Source: Rhizobacter sp. Root404 (GTDB lineage Bacteria; Pseudomonadota; Gammaproteobacteria; Burkholderiales; Burkholderiaceae_C). Taken from it: a DNA stretch of 64,000 nt. Below the pieces are notes generated by a model. That model had not been told where the DNA came from and did no database searches. It saw only the letters and a program-made list of their open reading frames with translations. Location of the stretch: contig NZ_LMDS01000004.1 in the NCBI RefSeq assembly GCF_001425865.1, positions 1,432,948-1,496,947 on the forward strand, read 5' to 3'. This document shows, in pieces, positions 16,311-25,825 of the stretch (its first letter is position 1; every line of letters starts with the position of its first letter). A program made the translations under genes and the position numbers.

Positions 16311-17658
16311 TCTTCATCGTCCCGAGGGCGTCCCGCTCCATCTGCTGACGCAAGGCGACGACGTCCAGATCGCGTTCCAGCACAACGTCCGCAAAGGTCA
16401 CGATGGTGTCTTTCGCGACCGCGCGCTTGACCTTGACGTTGTGCGCCAGTCCGATCGGCAGGCCGCCGATCTGCAAGCTGCGGGACGCCGGGATGGCGTT
16501 GGCCCAGACCGCGAAGCCGCCTTCGCCATCTAGATAGTCACCCGGCTTAAGGTCACGCTTTGCTGTGGCCACGGCATCGCCGCGGAACTCCTTGCTGCAG
16601 CCGGTCGATTCGCCTCGCAACACGGCCGACAGAATGCTGATGCTGGTCTCCAGGCCGATCATGTGGAAAGGCCTCCACATCGATCCATACCAACCCGACG
16701 GGTCGACCAACAAGCCGTATTGCTTGAAACAGGCCTTCGCGTACTCGTTCGGCGCCTTGAACGTGACGAACACACCGTAGCGGATGTTGTTGAAGACCTC
16801 GCGGCCGTCGGGCTCCTGGCTCGCTGCGATGTCGACCAGTCCGCTGCGCGCCAGGCGCCCGCCGTCGGCGGCGGGACGGAACACCTTCGCCAGATCGTGC
16901 AGGCCGGTCGGCGGGAACGCCAGGCCGTCGTCCGGGCAATCCAGGCCGGTGCCGTTGGCTACCGCGGCCATTTCGATCGCGGCCTTGGTGCCGTCGGTGA
17001 ACGAGTTGTACATCTTCGGGTTGAAGTCGCCGGCCCTTACTTCTTCTTCGGTCCAGCCGAAGAAGCCCCAGACCGTGTCCGGCGTCGAATAGCGGTAGCG
17101 CGGTTCGAAATTCATCCCCTTGCCGGCGGAAGTGATCTCGAATCCGCACGAGCGCCCCCAGTCGACCAACTCGCAGATGATCGCCGGCTGATCGCCATAC
17201 GCCATGCTGTAGACCAGGTTCTTCGCCTTAGCCTTCGCGGCCAGCAGCGGCCCACACATCGCGTCGGCCTCCACGTTGACCATGATGACGTGCTTGTTGC
17301 CGTCGATGGCGGCCAGCGCGTGGCGCACGCCAGCGATCGGATGGCCGGTCGCTTCGACGATGCATTCGATCTCGTCGCACTCGGCGAGCGCCGCAGCGTT
17401 GTCGAGCACGCAAGTCTTGCCCGTCTTGATCGCGTCGCCCAAGGTCTTGGCCGAGTAGCTATCCTCTCCCCATCCCACGCGTGCGAACGAGGCGCGCGCT
17501 TTAGTCACGTCCAGGTCGGCCACGCCGACGATGTGCATGCCTTTGATGTGACGGGCCTGGGACAAGATCATCGAGCCGAACTTACCTGCGCCGATCAGGC
17601 CCACCCGCACAGGGCGCCCTGCCGCGGCACGCGCGGCCAGCATGGTGTAAAGATTCAT
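16300..17658 (-). CDS. SAF-domain NAD(P)-dependent dehydrogenase (homoserine-dehydrogenase-like)
   Basis: 452 residues. The Rossmann motif 'VRVGLIGAGKFGSMILSQAR' is near residue 18, 'EATGHPIAGVRHALAAI' near 105, and the C-terminal SAF-type domain (about 355-445) contains 'LKPGDYLDGEGGFAVWANAI'. Proteins of this two-domain group are annotated as predicted homoserine dehydrogenases, but many sit in carbohydrate-acid operons. Here it heads the operon with an ABM protein and a hydroxyacid dehydrogenase, with TRAP genes nearby. The substrate is undetermined. Confidence 0.85.
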   Translation of the reverse strand: MNLYTMLAARAAAGRPVRVGLIGAGKFGSMILSQARHIKGMHIVGVADLDVTKARASFARVGWGEDSYSAKTLGDAIKTGKTCVLDNAAALAECDEIECIVEATGHPIAGVRHALAAIDGNKHVIMVNVEADAMCGPLLAAKAKAKNLVYSMAYGDQPAIICELVDWGRSCGFEITSAGKGMNFEPRYRYSTPDTVWGFFGWTEEEVRAGDFNPKMYNSFTDGTKAAIEMAAVANGTGLDCPDDGLAFPPTGLHDLAKVFRPAADGGRLARSGLVDIAASQEPDGREVFNNIRYGVFVTFKAPNEYAKACFKQYGLLVDPSGWYGSMWRPFHMIGLETSISILSAVLRGESTGCSKEFRGDAVATAKRDLKPGDYLDGEGGFAVWANAIPASRSLQIGGLPIGLAHNVKVKRAVAKDTIVTFADVVLERDLDVVALRQQMERDALGTMKSAA

Positions 17659-17779
17659 GGGTTTGTCGTCCTTCGTTGTGCGTCTGTGAAGCCCGCGAGC
17701 ATCGCGACTTCTGACGGTCAGTTTAGAAACCGACTTCGATTAGGACAACGTAGATTTCCGACCCGAAAAGTTAGAGCGC

Positions 17780-18697
17780 CTAAATTGTCTGAACCGTGCT
17801 CGTGGACGACCGCTGGTCTTGCCACGCGGCACGCTCGGCCCGCAGCCATTCAAGGAACAAGCGCACCTTCTGCTTATGGAGATGGTCGAACGGGCAGACT
17901 ATCCACTGCGTCGTCAACGACACGCGGGGCGGGTTGCGCACGGGGCAGATCAGCGTGCTGTCACGCAATTCGCGCCACATCATCAGGGTGCTTTCCAGCG
18001 ACAGGCCGAACCCATCGGCTGCGGCGTCGATGGCCATGTGGCTGCGATCGAACAGGATCCGACGCCAGTCCACGGCCGGCGGCGCGCCGGCGAGCGAAAA
18101 CCATTGCGCCCATTGCACCTGCGACTTTATTGAATGGATCAAGCGATGCTGCGGGACGTCGGTCGCGTCGATGCTGGCCGGCGCGAGATATGACGGCGAA
18201 CAGACTGGCAGGAAGGCCTCTTCGGCCAAGCCCTCGACGAAGACACCTGGCCACCGGCCCTCGCCGTGGCGAATCTCTACATCGACCGTTTCGCGGGAAA
18301 AATCCGTGGGCTCTGTCGTGCCGTTCAGACGCAGTTCGATGTCGGGGTTTGCGTCGAGAAATCCCTTCAGCCGCGGCAACAGCCACTTGGAAGCGAGCGT
18401 TGGCGTCGCCCGCACCGTCAGGATCGAGCGGGAGCGAAAGCCCCGGATGCGCTGCGTCGCTTCAGAAATGTGCTCGATCTGGTCGCCGATCATCTCGAAG
18501 TAGCGTTCGCCCGCTTCGGTCAGCACGATGCCGCGTCCCGCTTTGCTCAGCAGCGTGGTGCCAAGATGCACCTCGAGAGCCTGTATCTGCTGACTTACGG
18601 CCGAGGCTGTGACGTACAACTCCGCTGCCGCCTTGGACAGGCTGCCGCTGCGGGCCACGGCATGGAACACCACAATCGCGCGCAAGGGCAAGGGCAT
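17780..18697 (-). CDS. LysR-family regulator, GcvA-like
   Basis: 305 residues. The winged helix is 'IVVFHAVARSGSLSKAAAEL' with 'TASAVSQQIQALEVHLGTTL', followed by an effector domain beginning at about 90 ('LTVRATPTLASKWLLPRLKG') typical of the GcvA subgroup. It lies between the SAF operon (same strand, 121-nt gap) and the divergent TRAP operon (156-nt gap), so it probably regulates one or both. The ATG at 18697 gives the normal LysR length. Confidence 0.9.
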   Translation of the reverse strand: MPLPLRAIVVFHAVARSGSLSKAAAELYVTASAVSQQIQALEVHLGTTLLSKAGRGIVLTEAGERYFEMIGDQIEHISEATQRIRGFRSRSILTVRATPTLASKWLLPRLKGFLDANPDIELRLNGTTEPTDFSRETVDVEIRHGEGRWPGVFVEGLAEEAFLPVCSPSYLAPASIDATDVPQHRLIHSIKSQVQWAQWFSLAGAPPAVDWRRILFDRSHMAIDAAADGFGLSLESTLMMWRELRDSTLICPVRNPPRVSLTTQWIVCPFDHLHKQKVRLFLEWLRAERAAWQDQRSSTSTVQTI

Positions 18698-18853
18698 ACG
18701 ATTGATTAGACGGCCTTCACGATAGGGAAGAATAACTCAATGGCACTTCAACGAGCGCTCTTCTATCCTTTGGCTCGTGGATCGGTGGGTTCAGACCTCG
18801 AAGAGGGTCTCGCTCCCGCCTAAAAGCGCCACGAACGCCAGGAGACAAGAACC

Positions 18854-19882
18854 ATGACGACACCGAAGCCGCGCAGCGGCATCTCGCGCCGCGCATTGCT
18901 GCAAACGACCGCGGCGCTGCCGTTGTTCTCGATCGGGATGAGGGACGCGAGCGCCGCCGAATTTACCTACAAGCTTGCGACCGGTCAGTCCCTTACGCAG
19001 CCGATCAATCCGCGCTTGAAGCAAGCCTGCGACCGCATACTCGAGGCCAGTTCTGGACGTCTCGAAATCAAGTTCTTTCCCGCCAGCCAACTCGGCTCCG
19101 ATACAGATTTGTTGAGCCAGGTGCGATCCGGGGGTGTCGAGTTTCTGAACATCTCGGGTTCGGTGTTGTCCACCGTCGTCTCCGGCGCTGCGCTCACGAA
19201 CGTGGGGTTCGCGTTCTCTGGCTATGACCAGGTCTGGTCTGGCATCGACGGCGAGCTGGGCAAGAACATTCGCGGCCAGATCGAGAAGGCCGGCTTCGTC
19301 GCAGTATCTAAAGCCTCCGACAATGGCTTTCGGCAGATCACGTCTTCGTCAAAAGCTATCAAGTCGGCGGCTGATCTGCAGGGCTACCGGATCCGCGTGC
19401 CGGTGTCGCCGATCTTCACCTCGCTGTTCAAGGCGTTGGGTGCCACACCGACCTCGATCAATTTCAACGAGCTCTATACCGCGTTGCAAACCAAGCTCGT
19501 CGATGGGCAGGAGAACGGCCTTGTCGCGATCGAAGCGGGCAAGCTCTACGAAGTGCAGAAGTACGTCTCCCAGACCAACCATATCTGGGATCCGTTCTGG
19601 CTGCTCGGCAACCGCCGTGCATTCGGTGCGCTGCCCGACAACGTGAAGGACATCGTACGTCGCGAGTTCGACCGCGCCAGCATGGAGCAGCGCGCCGACG
19701 TTGACAAGCTCAACGCGTCGCTTAAAGAGCAACTCGTCGGCAAGGGTCTCGCCTTCGAGACGCCCGACCGCGCCGGTTTCCGTGCCGCGCTTTCCAAGGC
19801 TGGCTTCTACAAGGAGTGGAAGGACAAGTTCGGGGCGGAAAACTGGGCGGTGCTCGAATCCATCACCGGACCTTTGTCATGA
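18854..19882 (+). CDS. TRAP transporter substrate-binding protein, DctP family
   Basis: 342 residues with a twin-arginine-type leader ('SGISRRALLQTTAALPLFS', cleavage near residue 35). The DctP fold shows 'SGRLEIKFFPASQLGSDTDL', 'LQGYRIRVPVSPIFTSLFKA' with the conserved arginine that grips the substrate carboxylate, and 'VDGQENGLVAIEAGKLYEVQ'. It binds an organic or sugar acid in the periplasm for the fused membrane subunit encoded next (ATGA overlap). Confidence 0.93.
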   Translation: MTTPKPRSGISRRALLQTTAALPLFSIGMRDASAAEFTYKLATGQSLTQPINPRLKQACDRILEASSGRLEIKFFPASQLGSDTDLLSQVRSGGVEFLNISGSVLSTVVSGAALTNVGFAFSGYDQVWSGIDGELGKNIRGQIEKAGFVAVSKASDNGFRQITSSSKAIKSAADLQGYRIRVPVSPIFTSLFKALGATPTSINFNELYTALQTKLVDGQENGLVAIEAGKLYEVQKYVSQTNHIWDPFWLLGNRRAFGALPDNVKDIVRREFDRASMEQRADVDKLNASLKEQLVGKGLAFETPDRAGFRAALSKAGFYKEWKDKFGAENWAVLESITGPLS

Positions 19883-21768
19883 CCGCGGCCGGCGCACACC
19901 TTACGTTGAGCGCCGGTGATGAAATCGAAGCGCCGCTGTCGGAGGCGCCCGAGTTCATCGCGGAACGATGGCTGCGACGTGGCGTTGAAATCCTGGCTGC
20001 GGCTGTCGTGCTGGCTGAGGTGGGGATCCTGCTCTCGGGCATCGTCGCGCGAGCTGTGTTCCATCGGCCGCTTATCTGGTCGGACGAACTGGCCTCGATC
20101 CTCTTCTTGTGGCTGGCGATGTTGGGCAGCGCACTCGCGGTGCAGCGCGGCACCCACATGCGGCTGACGTTCTTCGTGTTCCTGATGGGGCCGCGAGCCC
20201 AGCGTTGGGCGGAAACGCTGGCTGTGGGAACGACCCTGGCGTTCCTGGGCCTGGCGTTGCACCCGGCCTATGAGTATCTGCAGGATCAGGCCTTCGTCGA
20301 AACGCCCGCGCTGGGCTGGTCCGGAATGGTCAGGGCTCTGGCCATTCCCTTTGGCTTCGTGATCGCGTTCGCGAGTTGCTTGCTGCGAATAGTCCACCAC
20401 GAAAAGCGAGATTTGATCGGCATCGCCGCGATCATGGCGGCGATTGCCGGCGGGTGCTACCTTGCTGCGCCGAGCCTGACGGCCATGGGGCAAGGCGCGC
20501 TGCTGGTGTTCTTCATCGGCCTGCTCGGTGCCTCGGTGATGGCCGGGGTTCCGATCGCGTTCGCGTTCTCGCTCGCCACCTCCGCGTACTTGCTGACCTG
20601 CACCTCGACACCGCTCGCAGTCGTGGTCGGTCGAATGGATGAAGGCATGAGCACCCTGATTCTGCTCGCGGTGCCGATGTTCGTACTGCTGGGGCAGCTC
20701 GTTCACACCACCGGCCTGGCCCGCGTGATGGTCGAGTTCCTAGCCGCGTTGCTCGGCCACGTGCGTGCCGGCATGTCGTATGTGTTGCTTGGCGCGATGC
20801 TGCTGGTTTCCGGCATTTCGGGATCAAAGACGGCAGATATGGCCGCGGTGGCTCCGGTGTTGTTCCCGGAAATGCGCAAGCGCGGCATGAAAGACGGCGA
20901 ACTTGTGTCTCTGTTGGCGGCTTCGGGTGCGATGAGCGAAACGATTCCGCCCTCGATCGTGCTGATCGCGATAGCGTCTGTCACGGGCATCTCGATCGCC
21001 GCACTCTTCACCGCGGGAATCCTACCTGCGATCGTGCTGGCGGTCGTGCTCGGCATCGTCGCGCGGTGGCGCGCAGGCCGTGAAGAGGACGCCACTGTTG
21101 TCGAGCGTGCGCCTTTCAGCCTTGTGCGCAAGACGTTCATGGTCGCGCTGCCCGCCCTGGCGTTGCCGTTCGTGATTCGCAGCGCGGTTGTCGAAGGTGT
21201 GGCCACTGCCACTGAAGTGTCGACCATCGGCATCGCCTACGCGGTCATCGCCGGCCTGTTCATCTACCGTGGCGGTCTCAAGTGGAAGGCCGTGCTTCCG
21301 ATGCTGGTTCAGACCGCGTCGCTCTCGGGCGCGATCCTGTTCATCGTCGGGGCCGCGAGTGCAATGGGGTGGGCGCTGACGCAGTCAGGCTTCTCGCATG
21401 ACCTCGCGGTCAAGATGGCCGGTGTGCCGGGTGGCGCGACCGGCTTCATGTTGATTTCGATCGTGGCCTTCATCGTGCTGGGCAGCGTTCTCGAAGGCAT
21501 TCCTGCGATCGTACTTTTCGGCCCGTTGCTGTTCCCGATCGCGCATCAACTCGGGATCCACGAGGTTCACTATGCAATGGTCGTCATCTTGGCGATGGGT
21601 CTGGGCCTTTTCGCTCCGCCGTTCGGGCTGTGCTACTACGCGGCGTGCATCATCGGCCAAGTACCGTCAGAGGCGGGCCTGAAGCGGATCTGGCTCTATC
21701 TTGGCGTCCTGTTATTGGGCCTTGTCGCGATAGCATTCATTCCCTGGATCTCGATCGGGTTCCTGTGA
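19879..21768 (+). CDS. TRAP transporter fused DctQ-DctM permease
   Basis: A 629-residue membrane protein. Residues 1 to about 190 are the four-helix DctQ domain ('RAVFHRPLIWSDELASILFL' is the hallmark). The rest is the multi-helix DctM domain ('ILLAVPMFVLLGQLVHTTGL', 'SGSKTADMAAVAPVLFPEM', 'ETIPPSIVLIAIASVTGISI', 'EGIPAIVLFGPLLFPIAHQL'). Sodium-coupled import of an acid bound by the preceding DctP is the known family role. ATG 19879 overlaps the dctP stop (ATGA). Fusion of Q and M is a recognised variant. Confidence 0.93.
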   Translation: MTAAGAHLTLSAGDEIEAPLSEAPEFIAERWLRRGVEILAAAVVLAEVGILLSGIVARAVFHRPLIWSDELASILFLWLAMLGSALAVQRGTHMRLTFFVFLMGPRAQRWAETLAVGTTLAFLGLALHPAYEYLQDQAFVETPALGWSGMVRALAIPFGFVIAFASCLLRIVHHEKRDLIGIAAIMAAIAGGCYLAAPSLTAMGQGALLVFFIGLLGASVMAGVPIAFAFSLATSAYLLTCTSTPLAVVVGRMDEGMSTLILLAVPMFVLLGQLVHTTGLARVMVEFLAALLGHVRAGMSYVLLGAMLLVSGISGSKTADMAAVAPVLFPEMRKRGMKDGELVSLLAASGAMSETIPPSIVLIAIASVTGISIAALFTAGILPAIVLAVVLGIVARWRAGREEDATVVERAPFSLVRKTFMVALPALALPFVIRSAVVEGVATATEVSTIGIAYAVIAGLFIYRGGLKWKAVLPMLVQTASLSGAILFIVGAASAMGWALTQSGFSHDLAVKMAGVPGGATGFMLISIVAFIVLGSVLEGIPAIVLFGPLLFPIAHQLGIHEVHYAMVVILAMGLGLFAPPFGLCYYAACIIGQVPSEAGLKRIWLYLGVLLLGLVAIAFIPWISIGFL

Positions 21769-22135
21769 TGCGCTTGTGCCGCTGAGGCCCGACCTTAGTC
21801 GACCGTGAGGAGAGCGCGACGATGTCCTGGTCATCGGCTGGAAGAGCGAAATGCAGTAGCCGCCGGCGGGAAAAATGCCGGATCGTGAACGACGGACGCG
21901 CCCCAGTTCTACGAGCTGGTTCAGGTACCGCCCGTGCCGCCAAATGTGCAGTCGCGTTGGTCGGTCGACATCGACGAGCACGAGGACGAAACTGAGCTGC
22001 AGCAAAGCAGCCGCTGGCCGAGGTCAGCTTGTGGCCGACTGCCGCCGTGCCGACCACACAGCGAACGGTGCTTCCAACGCCGATCGCATCCAAGCGCAGT
22101 TAGGGCGTGGATCGCCAAGCCCCGTCCGATAGACG
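21769..22135. other. Intergenic region with degenerate repeat-like sequence
   Basis: No gene is recognised. The 21960-22060 part ('cagccgctggccgaggtcag' and 'cttgtggccgactgccgccg') is of the same style as gaps near 6930, 7345, 26780 and 30530. Frames are short and without start signals. Confidence 0.35.
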
Positions 22136-22806
22136 GTGAACACGCCGGAGTTCGACTATTGCCCCACGCCGTTGACGGGCGACGTTCTGTATTTCGTCTC
22201 TTCGATGCCATCAGCGAGCGATTGCCATCCCGGTGACACGCCTCCCACGGCACCGCCGGGAGTTCCTGCGCCGGGCTGCGCACTCAGGAAGACCCGGTGC
22301 GTGGTTCGTTGCCGCCCCTCAACCTGGGGTGCTATCCGGCCGGGCCGAATACCGCCGGGGCCGAATACAGCCCGTCGCTCGTGCATACCTCTGACGGCCG
22401 ATTCCTTTACTTTTCCAGCAACGGCTATCCGGGCAGCCAAGGTCAGGACATCTATGTCAGCAAGGTCCTGGAAGATGGCACTGTGTTGGCGGGAACCCGG
22501 GTGACAGAATTGAGCGGCCCATCCGATGACCGCATGCCCAGCGTCCGTCAGGACGGTCTCGAGATCGTGTTCAGTTCGAACCGTGCCGGAAACTCCCCGT
22601 TCGACCAAGACATCTATGTTTCGACCCGGTCGAGCACCAGCGCGCCCTGGTCGACGCCGCAGCGCATCGACAACCCATCGATCAACACGCCCGGTTCCGA
22701 GACTCGCGCGTCCCTGTCTGGTGACGGCAAGCGGCTTTACTTCGGTCGCAAGCTCACGCCTGAAGATCCGGGCGACGTCTTCGTCAGCTTGCGTACCGGC
22801 AAATAG
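22136..22806 (+). pseudogene. PD40/TolB-like beta-propeller protein, decayed
   Basis: The first frame reads 'VNTPEFDYCPTPLTGDVLYF' and then loses homology; the second frame from about 22297 gives 'NLGCYPAGPNTAGAEYSPSL', 'LYFSSNGYPGSQGQDIYVSK', 'DRMPSVRQDGLEIVFSSNRA' and 'LSGDGKRLYFGRK'. These are successive PD40 propeller blades (SxDG..LYFSSxR). The N-terminal signal peptide and first blades are missing and a deletion plus frameshift near 22240-22300 separates the two parts. The second part could still be translated from ATG 22297 as a 169-residue fragment. Confidence 0.6.
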
Positions 22807-22870
22807 GCCCTCGGTAGTGAGCTTCGTTCCCGTGCATGGCCTGGCGGAAGGTGCATCTGAACGCAGGAAA

Positions 22871-24640
22871 CTACTTCCTATTGGGGTCGATCGTGGCCGC
22901 AACTTTTTGCCCTGCGCCGTTACCTTCGGGCAGGCCGGAAAGGCGCAGGCCATCGAAGTAGTGCGCATGCCCCTTCCGAAACTCGGAGTTCGCGGAGGAG
23001 CGGGCAGAACGGATGAGTGCAATGGTCGTTTCGGGTCTATCCCGCAACAGCTCTGCGACAAGTCGGTGTGACTCGTCAATGCGTCCGGTGAGTGCGGCAG
23101 CTGAAATTAGCCCGTACCGCGCGCCGGGCAGCGACGGCGCAGCGATGACAGCCTGCCGCATTTCCCGGTACGCCTCTTCATCTTTCCCCTGCGCCATCAG
23201 CGAGAAGGCGAGGATGGAGTGGGCCTTGCCAACAATCGTCGCGTCAAGTCGGCCGAGTCGCATCACATTGGCGATGTACGGTTTGAGCTCTTCGAAGCGA
23301 GCCATGAAGTACAGCAATGAAGCCATGTTCAGTTGCGCCTTAGCGCTACTGGGGTTGACTGCGAGTGCCTTTCTGAAAACGACATAGGCGGCATCGAAAT
23401 CGGAGTCGAACGAGTAGGCGTTGCCCAGTGCATCCAGCGCGAGGGTGTGATCCGGGTCAAGACTGAGGGCGCGTTGCGCAAGCTCCTTGGCCAGCGCAAG
23501 TGAGCGCGCACGGTCAGGGCTCCAGCGATAAAGAACCTCGCTGACGTGCGTCATCGAAAGCATGCTCAACGCGTGCAGCGACTGCGGGTCTGCTACCAGC
23601 GCTGCCTCGAAGTCGCGCCGTGCCTCAAGCAACTCGGAATGCGATTTGACATGACGCATCAAGTGGTCGCCGTGCATCCACAGATCCATTGCCTCGCCGC
23701 TGCGAACTCGCAGGCTCGGATCGATCGCGCTCCGAGCGAGCTTGATCTCGAGTGACGCGGCGACACGTTCGGCGATGTCGTGCACCCAGTGCGCATCGCC
23801 CTTGACCACTTCAAAGCGCTCGCTCCATACAAGCGCGCCGGTGTCGGTGCGCGCCATTCGTACCGTTATGGCGGTCCGCTCGGCATCGCGCTGCACCGAC
23901 CCGGTCAGGACGTGACGAACGCCGTATTCGCGGCCAGCATTCCTGGCACTGACCGTCGCCTCATCGGGCCGGTTGCCGGAAGCGCCAACGATCACCAACG
24001 CATCGGGTAGGCGGCCGAGGGTGTCGACGATCTCCTGGGTCACGCCATCAGCGAAATACGACGCTTTAGGTGAACTCATGTCCACAAACGGCATGACCAC
24101 CATCGAGCGCCATGCGACCAGCGTTGCATCGATACGCTGTGGTCTCGCAGAATCGAGCGAACTGCCACCGATGATGAATAGAGCAAACGCGAGAGCGATG
24201 GCCGTAACCGTCGCCGCCAGCAACCCGGCGCGAGGTTGAGGTTGTTGGGACGACACTGAAACGCCCGCATTACCGGCCGACGGTGTTGTCTGCGGAGGTG
24301 CCACTTCGCCAGTCACCACCGTGTCAAAGAGATAGCCGCGCTTCGGCAGCGTTCTGATCAAGACGGGACCCCGCTCGCCGAGTGCCGCGCGCAATTCACC
24401 AGCGCACTGGCTCAAGGAGTCGTCGGTAACGACGACTCCCGGCCATACCTGCGCCAGCAACTCCGCCTTCGAAATGACACGACCAGCGTTACACGCCAAA
24501 TAAAGCAGGAGCGCGAATACCTTCGGTCGGAGGGGGACAACCTTGCCGTCACGCGTGAAGTCGGCACGCGCAACGTCGAGCCTGAACCCCTCGAACAGGA
24601 GGATGTCGGGGTGCGGTCCGCGGAGATCGGTCGCCAGCAC
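22871..24640 (-). CDS. CadC-like membrane regulator: winged helix, one TM helix, TPR region
   Basis: 589 residues. Residues 10-110 are an OmpR/PhoB-type DNA-binding domain ('VPLRPKVFALLLYLACNAGR', 'GVVVTDDSLSQCAGELRAAL', 'IRTLPKRGYLF'). One membrane helix ('LLAATVTAIALAFALFIIGG', about 138-160) follows, then a FlgO/TolB-like domain ('VVMPFVDMSSPKASYFADGV') and TPR repeats. The topology puts DNA binding in the cytosol and the sensory TPRs outside. It probably senses an envelope cue; targets are unknown. A second protein of the same architecture lies at 31106-33016. Confidence 0.88.
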   Translation of the reverse strand: MLATDLRGPHPDILLFEGFRLDVARADFTRDGKVVPLRPKVFALLLYLACNAGRVISKAELLAQVWPGVVVTDDSLSQCAGELRAALGERGPVLIRTLPKRGYLFDTVVTGEVAPPQTTPSAGNAGVSVSSQQPQPRAGLLAATVTAIALAFALFIIGGSSLDSARPQRIDATLVAWRSMVVMPFVDMSSPKASYFADGVTQEIVDTLGRLPDALVIVGASGNRPDEATVSARNAGREYGVRHVLTGSVQRDAERTAITVRMARTDTGALVWSERFEVVKGDAHWVHDIAERVAASLEIKLARSAIDPSLRVRSGEAMDLWMHGDHLMRHVKSHSELLEARRDFEAALVADPQSLHALSMLSMTHVSEVLYRWSPDRARSLALAKELAQRALSLDPDHTLALDALGNAYSFDSDFDAAYVVFRKALAVNPSSAKAQLNMASLLYFMARFEELKPYIANVMRLGRLDATIVGKAHSILAFSLMAQGKDEEAYREMRQAVIAAPSLPGARYGLISAAALTGRIDESHRLVAELLRDRPETTIALIRSARSSANSEFRKGHAHYFDGLRLSGLPEGNGAGQKVAATIDPNRK

Positions 24641-24868
24641 TTGGTTCTTCCTTCCGCGGCGCCTGATCTCGGCGCGCTATCGGCGAACTTTCGGCACGCT
24701 TTCGGTGGCCGATTCCGCCGGTCCGTCTAGGGTAGCAGCGCGGCCTTCCGAAGCCAAGAGTTCGGTCCACTCCCTCCCTCGGACGGTAGCTTCGGCTTGT
24801 TCAATCTGGCAATGCCGGCCAGCCAGCAATGGGTCGGCAAGTTCCCTTGCTTCTTCACGGAGATTCGC

Positions 24869-25540
24869 ATGCACGCAACGAGAATTTCGCAACTGTACGC
24901 ACGCCCTGCCTTGTTGGCCGGATTGATCTGTCTGGGCTCGGTCATGTCAAGTCAAGCAATGGCAGGGTGCAGCTGGCTTGACCGGACGAGTTCGCCTACG
25001 CCCGCAAGCCAGGAACACAGTCCACCCAGGTTTATTCCGGCCGTCTACCGTCCAGGCGCGGAAGGCTTCGTCAGGGTCTCAGACGACCACCAGCACGGCG
25101 CTGGCATCGTTGGCCTGTGGAGAGTCACCTTCGTCTCGGATGGAACGGCCTATCCCCATCCCGTTCCATTCGGCGCCGTAGTGGATTTCGGAACTCAACA
25201 ATGGCACAGCGACGGTACCGAGCTTCTGGTCTCCGGCGGCCGCGCTCCCAGCACCGGTGATGTCTGCATGGGTGTGTGGGAGCATGTCAGCGGCCGTACT
25301 TACAAGCTCAAGCACATTGCGTTGGCGTACGCCAGCTCCGATACGCCTGCCTCGCAAGGTGGCCCGGTTGCCCCGGCGGCCTATGTGGGGCCCGGGATCA
25401 TTCGTGAGACGGTGACGCTGAGCGCTTCAGGATCGACTTTCGAGGGGACTTTCACGATCGATCAATATGCGCGGGATGAGGTGACGCTCTTGCAGCACAT
25501 CGCCGGGAAAATCGTCGGCATGCGCTTCACCGTGGACTGA
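24869..25540 (+). CDS. Exported hypothetical protein
   Basis: 223 residues with a signal peptide (about 1-33, 'LLAGLICLGSVMSSQAMAG'). The mature part includes 'GIVGLWRVTFVSDGTAYPHP', 'VVDFGTQQWHSDGTELLVSG', 'CMGVWEHVSGRTYKLKHIAL' and 'FEGTFTIDQYARDEVTLLQH', giving a lipocalin-like strand pattern (G-x-W near the start). ATG 24869 with GGAG 6 nt before it is preferred; the frame is open from 24797. No specific family is recognised. It diverges from the CadC-like regulator 228 nt away, which may control it. Confidence 0.8.
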   Translation: MHATRISQLYARPALLAGLICLGSVMSSQAMAGCSWLDRTSSPTPASQEHSPPRFIPAVYRPGAEGFVRVSDDHQHGAGIVGLWRVTFVSDGTAYPHPVPFGAVVDFGTQQWHSDGTELLVSGGRAPSTGDVCMGVWEHVSGRTYKLKHIALAYASSDTPASQGGPVAPAAYVGPGIIRETVTLSASGSTFEGTFTIDQYARDEVTLLQHIAGKIVGMRFTVD

Positions 25541-25825
25541 CGGAACGAAGATTACGCCGCATACAGCCCATGCGCGACATCAACTCCTTTTGGGGCAGTC
25601 TTGAGAAAAAAAGAAAGGGTGACCGCGAAGGTGGTTTCGAATCGGACGAGACAAAGCTCTAGGAACATTTGACTGGGCGTCCCTGGCCGGCGAGAGCTTA
25701 GATGCAATCTAGGGGGAGCCGGCGTCGGCCCAGTTGACCCAAAATCACAATCCGATGCCCCGAATTGCGCGGCACCCGGTGTCGACTGTTCGGGTTCTAG
25801 TCAACCCACAGGAGTTCCTTACACC

